From contig JANQLP010000075.1 of the NCBI GenBank assembly GCA_028280515.1, forward strand, positions 1 through 43,106: a stretch of 43,106 bases of DNA, given 5' to 3'. The DNA is from Hyphomicrobiales bacterium (GTDB lineage: Bacteria; Pseudomonadota; Alphaproteobacteria; Rhizobiales; Methyloligellaceae). Of the stretch, positions 1-7,932 are shown in pieces. The notes under the pieces were generated by a model. That model had not been told where the DNA came from and did no database searches. It saw nothing but the letters and a program-made list of their open reading frames with translations. Each line of letters starts with the position of its first letter. Within the stretch, counting starts at the first letter, position 1. A program made the position numbers and the translations under genes.

Positions 1-145
1 CCGAAAGGGTTTCCGATTGGCGGACGCCCGCCGGCGAAACGGCCTTGCCCGATGCGCTAACATCGCGCCGCGCCCGTTTCGGCGACGGATCGCACACGCA
101 AATCGAGAAACAGAATTGACTCGGATTTAACCGAATAGGCTCTAG
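1..145. repeat. Left arm of a 145-bp terminal inverted repeat
   Basis: This stretch is the reverse complement of 42962-43106. I compared the arms base by base. The outer 99 bases are identical and the full 145 differ at four positions (100, 130, 132, 139 of the left arm). The inner end includes the TAG stop codon of the L,D-transpeptidase gene, so the repeat begins at the stop of its neighbour, as it also does at the right end. The inner 30 bases resemble a shorter element at 26219-26249, so this is probably a dispersed chromosomal repeat. Confidence 0.95.
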
Positions 146-1185
146 CGGGCCGGATGGGCCTGCGTGATCCATGTCGGGTCCTGCGTCGCGATAACGAACC
201 CGCGCTCGGTCCGCGTTTCGGGGTGCGCCGGGGCATCGGTCATCACGAGAACCAGGCCCGGATGCATCAGGCTGGCGATCTTCTTTGCCAGGGCCGGGTC
301 CGACTGAATACGGCCGATGACCGAGGCGTCGGAGGCGTGTAACTGTACGCCGGTGTCCGCAGGTGTATAGCCAACAGCCTTCCATTGCAGCGCGCTGGCC
401 TTTTTTGCCGATCCCATCAACATGAATGTATGCGAGCCGAGTGGTTCGTTCGGACGCAGAAACTCGACCCTGTTCTGCGATAGAACGCTTCCGTCGCGCA
501 TGATGTAGAGGGTTTGATCGGCGCGGCTGACGAGCAGAGAAACCGCGTGCTGCATTCCCTCGTGCCGCTTTTTGGGCGGCAGCTTTTTCTTCGCCAGTCT
601 GGCGACTGCAGCGTCCAGTTCGCTCTTCGCCAGTGCCGAAAGCGCGGGGCCGGGATGGGTAACGATGCCGGGCTGGCTGTGTTGGTCGGCGACGATCACC
701 GGCGTGCCAACATGCGTGATGCCAAACAGCAACTCGGAAAATCTCATCGGCAGCCGGATGCACCCGTGCGAGGCCGGATATCCGGGCAAGTGTCCCGCAT
801 GCAGGGCTACACCGGACCAGGTCAGACGGTTCATGTTGGGCATTGGTGCATTGTTGTAGGTGCTCGAATGGTGGTGCTTGTCCTTCTGCAGGATGGTGAA
901 GACCCCGGTGGGCGTTCGGTGGCCCGGTTTTCCGGTCGAGCAGGTCGAAAGACCGATACGGAGGCCATTGCGATAGACGTTCACCCGCTGATCGGACAGC
1001 GAAACGATGATCGCCACCGGTCCTTCCGGCGACAGTTCCGGGTTCCACGTGAATTGTCCAGGTTTCAGTCCGTCATTTGCGCCGCGTTTCGCGGCCAGGG
1101 CCGGAAGCCGCAGGCCGGCAAGCCCGGCACCCGCAAATGCCGCGGTGCCTCGTAGGAACAGACGTCGTGATGATCCGTTTTTCAT
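142..1185 (-). CDS. Tat-exported L,D-transpeptidase (YkuD family)
   Basis: A 347-residue exported enzyme expected to cross-link or tether peptidoglycan in the periplasm. The N-terminus has a twin-arginine motif (SSRRLFLRG, residues 5-13) followed by an Ala/Gly-rich segment ending near ALAA. The YkuD domain covers about residues 55-175, with catalytic motif SHGCIRLP at 139-146: Cys142 is the nucleophile and His129 lies in ALHA. About 170 further residues follow the catalytic domain, longer than a minimal YkuD protein; I do not recognise that part, although it looks beta-rich. The ATG has a strong site GGAAGGTG five bases upstream. The TAG stop lies inside the left inverted repeat. The gene stands alone, about 100 bases from the amidase. 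The family is certain; the exact linkage made (3-3 cross-link or protein attachment) cannot be read from sequence. Confidence 0.93.
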   Translation of the reverse strand: MKNGSSRRLFLRGTAAFAGAGLAGLRLPALAAKRGANDGLKPGQFTWNPELSPEGPVAIIVSLSDQRVNVYRNGLRIGLSTCSTGKPGHRTPTGVFTILQKDKHHHSSTYNNAPMPNMNRLTWSGVALHAGHLPGYPASHGCIRLPMRFSELLFGITHVGTPVIVADQHSQPGIVTHPGPALSALAKSELDAAVARLAKKKLPPKKRHEGMQHAVSLLVSRADQTLYIMRDGSVLSQNRVEFLRPNEPLGSHTFMLMGSAKKASALQWKAVGYTPADTGVQLHASDASVIGRIQSDPALAKKIASLMHPGLVLVMTDAPAHPETRTERGFVIATQDPTWITQAHPAR

Positions 1186-1292
1186 GTGTCACCTTCCACT
1201 CGCATGGCTGCACGGACGCACACATATTGGTGGGAACAGGCCGGAATAAGGCAAGTTACAATTGCCTCGGCCGCCGGCTCACCGATCACAAA

Positions 1293-2700
1293 TCAGATGC
1301 CGATAGGCGGTTTGCCGAGGCGCCGGCGTGACGTGCCGAGGACGCTTTCAAAGGCGCGGGCGATCGAGAGCAGTCTTTCCTCCCGGCGCGGGCCGGCCAT
1401 GCATTGCAGCCCAACGGGAATGCCCGTCTTGTCGAGGCCGACGGGCAGCGTGATCGCGCACAGTTTCAGGAGATTGGCGATACAGGTGTTGCTGAGCGTT
1501 GCGAGGTTTGCCGCCGAATAGGACTTGGGATCGGCAATATCGGCGAGTTTCGGCGCGGTAAACGGCACGGTCGGCGAGACGATCACATCCACTTCGTCCA
1601 TGCGCGCCGCGGCGGATGCGCCGACTTCGGCGATGCGCACGCGCCGCGTTGTGATCTCGTCGCTGTCCAGGCCGAGAGCGCCGGACATGCGAAAGGCAAT
1701 ATTCGGGTCGAGCGTGTCGTTCCACGCCGGCAAATCCCCGTCGAGAAACGCGCGGAGTTCGGACGACACGACACTGCCCATCCGGAACAGCTCATAGGCT
1801 TGTTCCGTCTCCGGCAGGCTGAAATCCTCAACCTGCGCTCCGGCCGCTTCGAGTTCACCAATGGCGGTCCGCACGGGTTCGGCGATATCGTCGGGGCAGT
1901 TCGAGAAGAAATGGTCTTCGCAGATACCGATCCGCAGTCCTTCGATGCTGCAGGCCTGCGCCGGCGCGCCGGGCTCGCGCCCCGCGCACGAGGCGTCGAT
2001 CACTTCGAACGCAAGCGCGGCGTCGGCGGCGGTACGGGTCAGTATCCCGGGCGTATCGAATGTCGGGCTGAGGGGGACGAGGCCCTCAAGCGGCCATCGT
2101 CCCGCGGTTACCTTGAGGCCGACCGTGCCTGTGACGCTCGCGGGAACACGTACCGATCCGGCCGTGTCCGAGCCGAGGGCAACCAAAGCGGAACCTTCGA
2201 TGAGTGAAACGCCGGCGCCGGAACTCGATCCGCCCGGAGTGCGATGATGTGCCGCATCCCACGGATTGCGCGGAACGGGCCAGTGCGTGTTTGTTCCGAG
2301 CCCGCCGAACGCGAACTCGACCATATGGGTCTTGCCCGTGATCACCGCGCCCTGCTCGATCACGGCGCGCATGACGGGCCCTTCGCTGGACCAGCTCTCC
2401 GGCAAAGGTTTTGGCGACCCCGCAAAGGTCTCCAGATAGGGCACGCCGAAGAGGTCTTTCACCGATATCGGGATGCCCTGGAGCGGGCCTGCATCGCGGC
2501 CGGCACGAAAGGCCGCGTCGGCGGCCTCCGCCTGGCCGCGTGCGCGTTCCCCGTCCCAGACATGATAGGCGCAAAGGGCATCGCCGTGAGCGTCGTGCGC
2601 CCGTTGCGCCTCCTCAAACAGATCGCACGCCGAAACCTCGGCCGAACGCAGGGCCTCGCCGATTTCCTGTAAGGACTTCTCGTGCCAGGCGGTGGCCATG
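1293..2700 (-). CDS. Amidase signature family hydrolase
   Basis: A cytoplasmic amidase of 469 residues from the ATG at 2700; a longer open frame extends back into the dehydrogenase gene but has no support. The Ser-cisSer-Lys triad is visible: Lys81 in ISVKD, the cis-Ser within GGSSSGAG (about 158-160) and the nucleophile Ser182 in GSDTAGSVR. Amidase-signature enzymes hydrolyse amides to acids and ammonia. The substrate cannot be told here, and it is not an obvious GatA because no gatB or gatC is nearby and the C-terminus is short. It starts 10 bases after the gap stop codon, so the two are probably co-transcribed, although the spacer has no good ribosome-binding site. Confidence 0.9.
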
Positions 2701-2710
2701 ACCGGCAGGC

Positions 2711-3718
2711 TTAGCCAAGCTTGCCCATGGCGACGGCGGTATCGCTCATGCGATTGGAGAAGCCCCACTCATTGTCATACCAGCTCATGACGCGCACCAG
2801 CGTGCCGTCCATGACCTTTGTTTGATCGAGGTGAAACACCGACGAGTGGGGATCGTGATTGAAATCGATGGACACGTTCGGCATGTCCGTAACGCCAAGA
2901 ATGCCCTTCAGTTGTTGAGATGCGGCGACTTTCACGGCCTCGTTGACCTCGTCCGGCGTCGTCTCGCGCTTGGCGACAAACTTCAGGTCAATCACCGACA
3001 CGTTGGGCGTGGGTACGCGCACGGACACACCGTCGAGCTTGCCGTTGAGTTCCGGAAGCACCAGCCCGACGGCCTTCGCCGCCCCCGTCGAAGTCGGGAT
3101 CATCGACATGGCCGCCGCGCGGGCCCGATAGAGATCCTTGTGCATGGTGTCGAGGGTCGGCTGATCGCCGGTATAGGCGTGAATGGTGGTCATGAAGCCG
3201 TGTTCGATGCCGATGGCGTCGTTCAGCACCTTCGCGACAGGCGCCAGGCAATTGGTGGTGCACGACGCGTTGGAAACCACCGTGTGGCTATCCTCCAGCT
3301 TGTCGTGGTTGACGCCATAGACGACCGTCAGGTCGGCACCGCTTGCGGGAGCGGAGACAAGCACGCGCTTCGCACCCGCTTCCAGGTGGGCAGATGCCTT
3401 CTCCTTGTCGGCGAAGATGCCCGTGCATTCGAGCGCGATATCGACTTTCAATTCCTTGTGCGGCAGCTCTTTCGGGTCGCGAACGGCGGTCACCCTGATC
3501 GGCCCCTTGCCGACATCGATGGAGTCGCCGTCGACCTTGACCTCGCCGGGAAAGCGCCCGTGCACGGAATCGAAGCGCAGCAGATGGGCGTTCGTCTCGA
3601 CCGGCCCGAGGTCATTGATTCCCACGACCTCGATATCATCGCGTCCCGACTCGATGATTGCGCGAAGGACGTTGCGGCCGATGCGGCCAAACCCATTGAT
3701 TGCTACACGAACTGCCAT
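2711..3718 (-). CDS. gap: Glyceraldehyde-3-phosphate dehydrogenase, type I
   Basis: A 335-residue NAD-dependent enzyme that converts glyceraldehyde-3-phosphate to 1,3-bisphosphoglycerate in glycolysis and the reverse in gluconeogenesis. The Rossmann motif INGFGRIGR is at residues 7-15, and the catalytic motif SNASCTTNC places the active Cys at 153. Two ATGs are adjacent (3721 and 3718). The GGAG upstream is seven bases from the second, giving MAVRV, the usual family start. In many rhizobia tkt lies upstream of gap; here the upstream side holds the divergent zapA operon instead. A control region with 11-bp spaced repeats lies 145 bases upstream. Confidence 0.97.
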   Translation of the reverse strand: MAVRVAINGFGRIGRNVLRAIIESGRDDIEVVGINDLGPVETNAHLLRFDSVHGRFPGEVKVDGDSIDVGKGPIRVTAVRDPKELPHKELKVDIALECTGIFADKEKASAHLEAGAKRVLVSAPASGADLTVVYGVNHDKLEDSHTVVSNASCTTNCLAPVAKVLNDAIGIEHGFMTTIHAYTGDQPTLDTMHKDLYRARAAAMSMIPTSTGAAKAVGLVLPELNGKLDGVSVRVPTPNVSVIDLKFVAKRETTPDEVNEAVKVAASQQLKGILGVTDMPNVSIDFNHDPHSSVFHLDQTKVMDGTLVRVMSWYDNEWGFSNRMSDTAVAMGKLG

Positions 3719-3862
3719 CATTCCACTCCACTGGCGTCTGTCATTTCCCAAAAACGGCGCCATGGTGGCGCCGCCCGGTCTCAACGCGAGACCGGAATCC
3801 ACGCCTTAATGGGCGCAGGACCACTTGGAGTCAATTGAAAGGCGGATTTTCAGGTGTTTGTT

Positions 3863-3914
3863 CCGTCAAACAACCGTCAAACTGTTGACGCCCAGTTCTC
3901 GCCACGCCTAATCT
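3863..3914. promoter_or_regulatory. Divergent gap/zapA control region with helically phased repeats
   Basis: CCGTCAAAC occurs twice with an 11-base period (3863-3871 and 3874-3882). The second copy is also the left arm of the inverted repeat GTCAA-N4-TTGAC (3876-3889). The right arm TTGACG (3885-3890) has the form of a -35 box for the plus-strand operon, with TAATCT 18 bases downstream as a possible -10. Phased repeats across a -35 suggest a regulator-binding site between gap and the DUF4164-zapA operon. The regulator is unknown. Confidence 0.45.
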
Positions 3915-4005
3915 TTGACTTGTCTACGGTCGGTGCGAATCACCGCCAGATGCTGCAAATGTGGCATTTTTTCCACAAAGTACGAGTATCGGGGGATGTG
4001 TATTT

Positions 4006-4260
4006 ATGGGCGACAAAGACGAACTGACCGCCGCGACAGAACGGCTCGACTCGGCCTTGAAAGTGATGGAGGAAAAGGTCGCGTCCCGGCGACAGGAAGA
4101 CCTGCAGCGGGAGTCTCTTGAGGAGCAGGTACAGACTCTTGAGGCGCGGCTTGACGCGGAGCGTGAGCGTAGTGAGAAGCTGGTCGCTGCGAGCGAAGAT
4201 GCGGCGCAACGGATCGATAAGGTCATGAATTCGATCGAAGGAATGCTGCAGAGCAAGTAG
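4006..4260 (+). CDS. DUF4164-like small coiled-coil protein upstream of zapA
   Basis: An 84-residue, highly charged, almost wholly helical protein with no signal peptide. Glu/Arg/Leu-rich heptads from about residue 8 to 70 predict a coiled coil. I chose the ATG at 4006 (MGDKDELTAATERL) with GGGGG about ten bases upstream; an open frame extending upstream to 3961 has no site. Position directly before zapA, and the sequence style, match the DUF4164 family of Hyphomicrobiales. The function of that family is not known to me. The shared operon with zapA suggests a division-related role, but that is inference. Confidence 0.8.
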   Translation: MGDKDELTAATERLDSALKVMEEKVASRRQEDLQRESLEEQVQTLEARLDAERERSEKLVAASEDAAQRIDKVMNSIEGMLQSK

Positions 4261-4288
4261 TCGCCGGCTCAACCTGGAAAGGGCAGGA

Positions 4289-4648
4289 ATGGCTGACGTC
4301 AACGTTACTCTGAATGGCCGGACCTATCGTCTCGAATGCGATGACGGCGAAGAAGACCATCTGGTCGAACTGTCCGAGATGGTGCAGGTGCGCCATGACA
4401 AGCTCCAGAAAAAATTCGGCCAGGTGGGCGATGACCGTCTGCTGCTCATGACCGCCCTGATGGTGGCGGACGAACTGACCGAGATGGAAAAAAAGCTGGA
4501 GGAAGTCGAAGCCGCGCAGGCCTCATCCGATCAGCAGGTCAAGTCCACCGAGTCGCGTGCAGCAAGCGAAATCACCGCGGTTGCCGACCGCATCGAAGTC
4601 CTAAACGCGGCGCTCGGCGACGAAAAGGCGGCGGCCGCGAAAGGCTGA
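4289..4648 (+). CDS. zapA: Cell division protein ZapA
   Basis: A 119-residue protein that binds FtsZ and bundles protofilaments in the Z-ring. The N-terminal globular part (ADVNVTLNGRTYRLECDDGEE) has the pattern of ZapA proteins, in which a short beta domain precedes a long helix. Residues from about 60 onward are heptad-rich coiled coil (MTALMVADELTEMEKKLEEVE). It lies 28 bases after the DUF4164-like gene and before 6S RNA, a linkage common in alphaproteobacteria. The C-terminal tail is Ala/Glu/Lys-rich and low in complexity. Confidence 0.92.
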   Translation: MADVNVTLNGRTYRLECDDGEEDHLVELSEMVQVRHDKLQKKFGQVGDDRLLLMTALMVADELTEMEKKLEEVEAAQASSDQQVKSTESRAASEITAVADRIEVLNAALGDEKAAAAKG

Positions 4649-4712
4649 AGGGCGGCCTGTCGCAACCTCAATCACAAACGTTTTCTTCGTCCGCTACTGG
4701 ACTCTTAACGAA

Positions 4713-4900
4713 TGTTTCCTAAATTGCCCTTCGCAGGGCTGCGAAGTGCGTCAGGAGTTTCATTCCCGGGGCCGATACGACTCCTGAGGGAGCTGACCCT
4801 GACCGGGATCGTGGTCCCGGTCACTCGGCGCCCACCTACTTTTCGTAGGGACCCAGGGGATCGCACCTCCGACGGCTTGCGCGGCCTTGCGTCCGTTTTC
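4713..4900 (+). ncRNA. ssrS: 6S RNA
   Basis: 6S RNA mimics an open promoter and sequesters housekeeping RNA polymerase in stationary phase. The expected long irregular hairpin can be paired by eye. The closing stem is 4732-4742 with 4881-4891 (two G-U pairs); an inner stem is GTGCG 4746-4750 with CGCAC 4862-4866; the apical stem is GACCGGGA 4801-4808 with TCCCGGTC 4815-4822. The stretches CTCCTGAGGGAGCTGACCC and CCCACCTACTTTTCGTAGG are typical of alphaproteobacterial 6S RNA. It sits between zapA and the 5-formyl-THF cyclo-ligase gene, a linkage also known as ssrS-ygfA in enterobacteria. Exact ends are uncertain by about 15 bases. Confidence 0.92.
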
Positions 4901-4924
4901 TACACCGCGTGAAATCCGCGACCC

Positions 4925-5515
4925 ATGACCTCAGAGCACTCCATCGATGCAGCGAAACGATCGCTGCGCGAGGACATGCGCGCCCGGCGCCGCGGTTTGA
5001 GCGCGCCTGCGCGTCGTGAAGGCGCCGCTGCCATCGCCGAACAGGCGCTCGATTTCACACGTCCCGCGCCCGGAGCCGTGGTTGCGGGCTACGCCGCGAT
5101 CCGCGATGAACTCGACCCGGCCGCGTTGCTTGTCCGGCTTGCCGATGCAGGCCACCCGATTGCGCTTCCCGTGATCGCGGCACGTGGCAAACCCCTTCGG
5201 TTTCACCGCTGGACGCCGGGCGCGCCGTTGCAGCCGGGAGAATACGCCGTGCCGGTTCCCGGTGCCGACGCGCCCGCGGTCGTTCCCGACATTCTGCTCG
5301 TTCCGTTGCTTGCCTACGACGCGCACGGTTACCGGTTGGGCTATGGCGCGGGATATTACGACCGCACGATTGCGGAACTCCGCAGCGAACGCGGTGTCCT
5401 TGCCGTTGGTCTCGCATTCGACATTCAGCAGGTGGAAAACGTGCCCCATGACGGGTATGACGAACGCCTCGACTGGGTGCTGACGCCCGCTGGACCGTCA
5501 GAAATCGAAAGGTAG
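4925..5515 (+). CDS. 5-formyltetrahydrofolate cyclo-ligase
   Basis: A 196-residue cytosolic enzyme (MTHFS/YgfA family) that uses ATP to convert 5-formyl-THF to 5,10-methenyl-THF, returning stored folate to the one-carbon pool. Family signatures are the basic N-terminus (AKRSLREDMRARRRGLS), a central hydrophobic core with LVPLLAYDAHGYRLGYGAGYYDR at about residues 125-147, and ERLDWVLTP near the C-terminus. The length is normal. It lies 25 bases after the 6S RNA, a conserved pairing, and three bases before the YmdB-like gene, so the two proteins are co-transcribed. Confidence 0.94.
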   Translation: MTSEHSIDAAKRSLREDMRARRRGLSAPARREGAAAIAEQALDFTRPAPGAVVAGYAAIRDELDPAALLVRLADAGHPIALPVIAARGKPLRFHRWTPGAPLQPGEYAVPVPGADAPAVVPDILLVPLLAYDAHGYRLGYGAGYYDRTIAELRSERGVLAVGLAFDIQQVENVPHDGYDERLDWVLTPAGPSEIER

Positions 5516-5518
5516 CGC

Positions 5519-6343
5519 ATGCGCGTACTGTTCATTGGCGACGTCGTCGGTCGGGCGGGGCGTACAATCGTCGTCGACGAGTTGCCGCGGCTGCGCGAAC
5601 GCTACAAGGCGGATTTTGTCATCCTGAACGGCGAGAACGCCGCCGGGGGGTTCGGTATCACCGAGGTCATCTGCCAGCAGTTCCTCGACGCCGGCGTCGA
5701 TGTCATCACCACGGGAAACCACGTTTGGGACCAGCGCGAGGCGCTGGTGTTCATCGAGCGTCAGGACCGTCTGTTGCGTCCGATGAACTATCCGCCCGGA
5801 ACGCCCGGGCGCGGCAGCGGCCACTTCAAGGCGGCGAACGGCGCCGATGTCCTGGTGATGAACCCGATGGGTCTGGTGTTCATGCCCGATCTGGCGTGTC
5901 CGTTCCGCGCGGTTGAGGAGGAGTTGGCGGCGTGCGGCCTTGGTGAGGGCGCGGACGCCATCATCATCGATTTTCACGCCGAGGCGACGTCCGAAAAGCA
6001 GGCCATGGGCCATTTCGCCGACGGACGGGCGTCGGCCGTCATCGGCACGCACACCCATGTTCCGACGTCGGACGACATGATCCTGCCCGGCGGCACCGCC
6101 TACATCTCCGACGCGGGCATGACCGGCAACTACGATTCGATCCTCGGCATGGAAAAGCGGGAACCGCTGAACCGGTTCCTAACGCGCATCCCGGAGGGCC
6201 GTTACGAGGCAGCCAAGGGAGAGGCGACGCTGTGCGGCGTCGCCTTCGAGACCGACGACAAGACCGGCCTCGCGAAGGCGGTCTCGCCGGTGCGGATCGG
6301 CGAGCAGTTGCGGCCGATCGAGCCTGCGTTCTGGCTGGAGTGA
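5519..6343 (+). CDS. YmdB-family metallophosphoesterase
   Basis: A 274-residue calcineurin-like phosphoesterase of the YmdB (TIGR00282) type; members studied in other bacteria hydrolyse 2',3'-cyclic nucleotides. Metal-binding motifs are in order: GDVVGRAGR (residues 7-15), NGENAAGGFG (about 40-49), TGNHVWD (about 64-70), HAEATSEKQA and GTHTHVPTSD. The start MRVLFIGD is canonical, with AAAGG upstream overlapping the end of the cyclo-ligase gene. The gene is complete and of normal length. Its physiological substrate in alphaproteobacteria is not established. Confidence 0.93.
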   Translation: MRVLFIGDVVGRAGRTIVVDELPRLRERYKADFVILNGENAAGGFGITEVICQQFLDAGVDVITTGNHVWDQREALVFIERQDRLLRPMNYPPGTPGRGSGHFKAANGADVLVMNPMGLVFMPDLACPFRAVEEELAACGLGEGADAIIIDFHAEATSEKQAMGHFADGRASAVIGTHTHVPTSDDMILPGGTAYISDAGMTGNYDSILGMEKREPLNRFLTRIPEGRYEAAKGEATLCGVAFETDDKTGLAKAVSPVRIGEQLRPIEPAFWLE

Positions 6344-6351
6344 CTAGAGCT

Positions 6352-6705
6352 CTAGGCGCTTTTTGCGCGGCGCTGCTTCTTGGTCGCCTTCTTTGCTTTC
6401 GTGGTCCGGCGGGTGCCTTCCACTTCGACCTTCCTGAGGCATTGAAGCGCTGCATCGAGATGCTCGATGGCAGCTTCGCCGCCTTCCTCGCCGTTGAACA
6501 GCTTGCGGTGGGCTTTCGACATGTGGTCGGCCGCCTGCTCGCACAACTGGGTGAGTTGAGCAATTGTGGTAACGGTTCCTGCCGAGTCCGAGCCGTCTTT
6601 CGCCTCTGCCACCAGACGCAACACCCTGCCGGTGGCGGACGCGGTGGCCTCTTTCAGGCTATCAGACAGTGATTGTGAGTCCTTGGCCTTCGATGCGCGC
6701 GCCAT
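6352..6705 (-). CDS. Unknown helical protein with Lys-rich C-terminal tail
   Basis: A 117-residue protein I do not recognise. The ATG at 6705 (MARASKAKDS) has an AAGGAG site seven bases upstream, which settles the start. The middle (about 15-95) looks helical, with heptad-like Leu/Ala and two Cys. The last 17 residues, TTKAKKATKKQRRAKSA, form a basic tail of the kind seen in histone-like or nucleic-acid-binding proteins. No signal peptide or membrane segment is present. It is convergent with the YmdB-like gene and divergent from yebC. A perfect TTAA-N7-TTAA box lies 80 bases upstream, so CtrA control is likely. A DNA- or RNA-binding role is inferred from the tail only. Confidence 0.8.
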   Translation of the reverse strand: MARASKAKDSQSLSDSLKEATASATGRVLRLVAEAKDGSDSAGTVTTIAQLTQLCEQAADHMSKAHRKLFNGEEGGEAAIEHLDAALQCLRKVEVEGTRRTTKAKKATKKQRRAKSA

Positions 6706-6782
6706 GCCAGTCTCCTTGTACGATTTGTGCGCCGGTCCTCGCAGTGCCGGCGCTTCGCAAGCGCCAAGGCTAGGCACTTGAT

Positions 6783-6801
6783 GGTTAACGCTTTGTTAAC
6801 C
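6783..6801. promoter_or_regulatory. CtrA-type box between the Lys-rich protein gene and yebC
   Basis: GGTTAACGCTTTGTTAACC is a perfect inverted repeat with seven-base arms. It contains TTAA-N7-TTAA, the full recognition pattern of the alphaproteobacterial cell-cycle regulator CtrA. Read on the minus strand the second half is TTAACCAT, the extended half-site, so the minus-strand gene (start 6705) is the likelier target. The yebC start is 130 bases away on the other side. Confidence 0.7.
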
Positions 6802-6933
6802 ACGATCCCGCGTGCACGGCGTTCGGTGTCATCGTGGGCGCGATCTGGATTCTCCCGGTGCACGACCGTATAAGATGCGCAAAGGTCTGACGGCTGACTG
6901 CGGGAACCCGACTGATAACGGCGGACGAGAGCT

Positions 6934-7680
6934 ATGGCAGGGCATTCAAAATTCAAGAACATCATGCACCGCAAGGGTGCGCAGGACAAAAAGCGGTCGA
7001 AGATATTCTCCAAGCTTGCGAAGGAGATCACCGTCGCGGCGAAGCTCGGCACACCTGATCCTGACATGAATCCCCGGTTGCGAACGGCCGTTCAGGCGGC
7101 CAAGGCGCAGAACATGCCCAACGCCAATATCGAGCGGGCGATCAAGCGCAGCCAGGATGCAGGCGGCGAGAACTACGAAGAGGTCCGCTACGAGGGCTTC
7201 GGCACGGGCGGTGTCGGTGTGATCGTCGAAACGCTGACCGACAATCGCAACCGGACAGCGGGAGAGGTCCGGGCCACATTCTCCAAACATGGCGGCAACC
7301 TCGGCGAGACCGGTGCGGTCTCCTTCATGTTTGACCGCGTCGGTGCGATCGAATTTGCAGGTGAGGCAGGATCGGCGGAAGAGGTGTTTGAGGCGGCCAT
7401 CGAAGCTGGCGCCGACGACGTGGAATCGTCCGACGACGGCCACACGATCTATTGCGACGCCGACGCGCTGCACGAAGTCGCCAAGGCCCTGGAAGCATCG
7501 CTTGGCGAGCCGAGATCGGCGGCGATCGCCTGGCGGCCGCAGAATGCCATCGAGCTCGATGACAAGAGCGGCGAGACGCTTCTGAAGATGCTCGAGGCGC
7601 TTGAGGATTCAGACGACGTGCAGAGCGTGTACGCCAATTTCGAGGTCTCCGACGCGCTGATGGAGAAGCTCGGCGGATAG
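6934..7680 (+). CDS. yebC: YebC/PmpR family DNA-binding or ribosome-associated regulator
   Basis: A 248-residue member of the widespread YebC family. The N-terminus [25 protein letters not shown] is near-invariant in the family. The alpha/beta domains II and III follow, with [22 protein letters not shown] and [15 protein letters not shown]. Members have been described as transcriptional regulators and more recently as factors helping ribosomes through difficult sequences. It commonly precedes ruvC in proteobacteria; here an outer-membrane protein gene and a terminator separate them. The start has GGACGAGAG upstream. Confidence 0.96.
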   Translation: MAGHSKFKNIMHRKGAQDKKRSKIFSKLAKEITVAAKLGTPDPDMNPRLRTAVQAAKAQNMPNANIERAIKRSQDAGGENYEEVRYEGFGTGGVGVIVETLTDNRNRTAGEVRATFSKHGGNLGETGAVSFMFDRVGAIEFAGEAGSAEEVFEAAIEAGADDVESSDDGHTIYCDADALHEVAKALEASLGEPRSAAIAWRPQNAIELDDKSGETLLKMLEALEDSDDVQSVYANFEVSDALMEKLGG

Positions 7681-7681
7681 C

Positions 7682-7712
7682 CTTGCCCGGGCGCTGGCGC
7701 CAGCCCGGCAAG
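7682..7712 (+). terminator. Hairpin after yebC
   Basis: CTTGCC and GGCAAG close a GC-rich imperfect hairpin with an inner CTGG-CG-CCAG stem, starting one base after the yebC stop. The T-run is poor, so termination may be inefficient. Confidence 0.5.
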
Positions 7713-7827
7713 ATTTGCCGGTTCTGCTTGACTTTTTGCGAATCACATTGGCAATCCAGCCGCAGGGATCACTGTTCAAACTCCGATTATAGCTGAAAAA
7801 TCCCGGATTTCTGCAAAAAATTTACAG

Positions 7828-7872
7828 TTAAGGGCTCGTTAAAGTCTCAGGCTCATAGTCCCGATATGAAAC
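7828..7872 (+). promoter_or_regulatory. CtrA-type promoter of the first outer-membrane protein gene
   Basis: TTAAGGGCTCGTTAA (7828-7842) is a CtrA-type box, TTAA-N7-TTAA. Sixteen bases after its right half comes GTCCCGATATGAAAC (7858-7872), which recurs at the identical distance before the second outer-membrane protein gene (26310-26324). The aligned -10 position would be CATAGT, directly before CCCGA, with the CtrA box over the -35 region. The leader to the ATG would be about 65 bases. Confidence 0.65.
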
Positions 7873-7932
7873 AGTTCGGCATCCGCACGCTGCTGCGCGT
7901 GAATGCCTGGACTGCGAAATTGAGGGTACAAA

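Noticed and set aside
7866-7932. A leader peptide before the outer-membrane protein gene (ATG at 7866)
   Set aside because: The frame runs on out of phase into the real gene and the ATG lies at the predicted transcription start with no ribosome-binding site.
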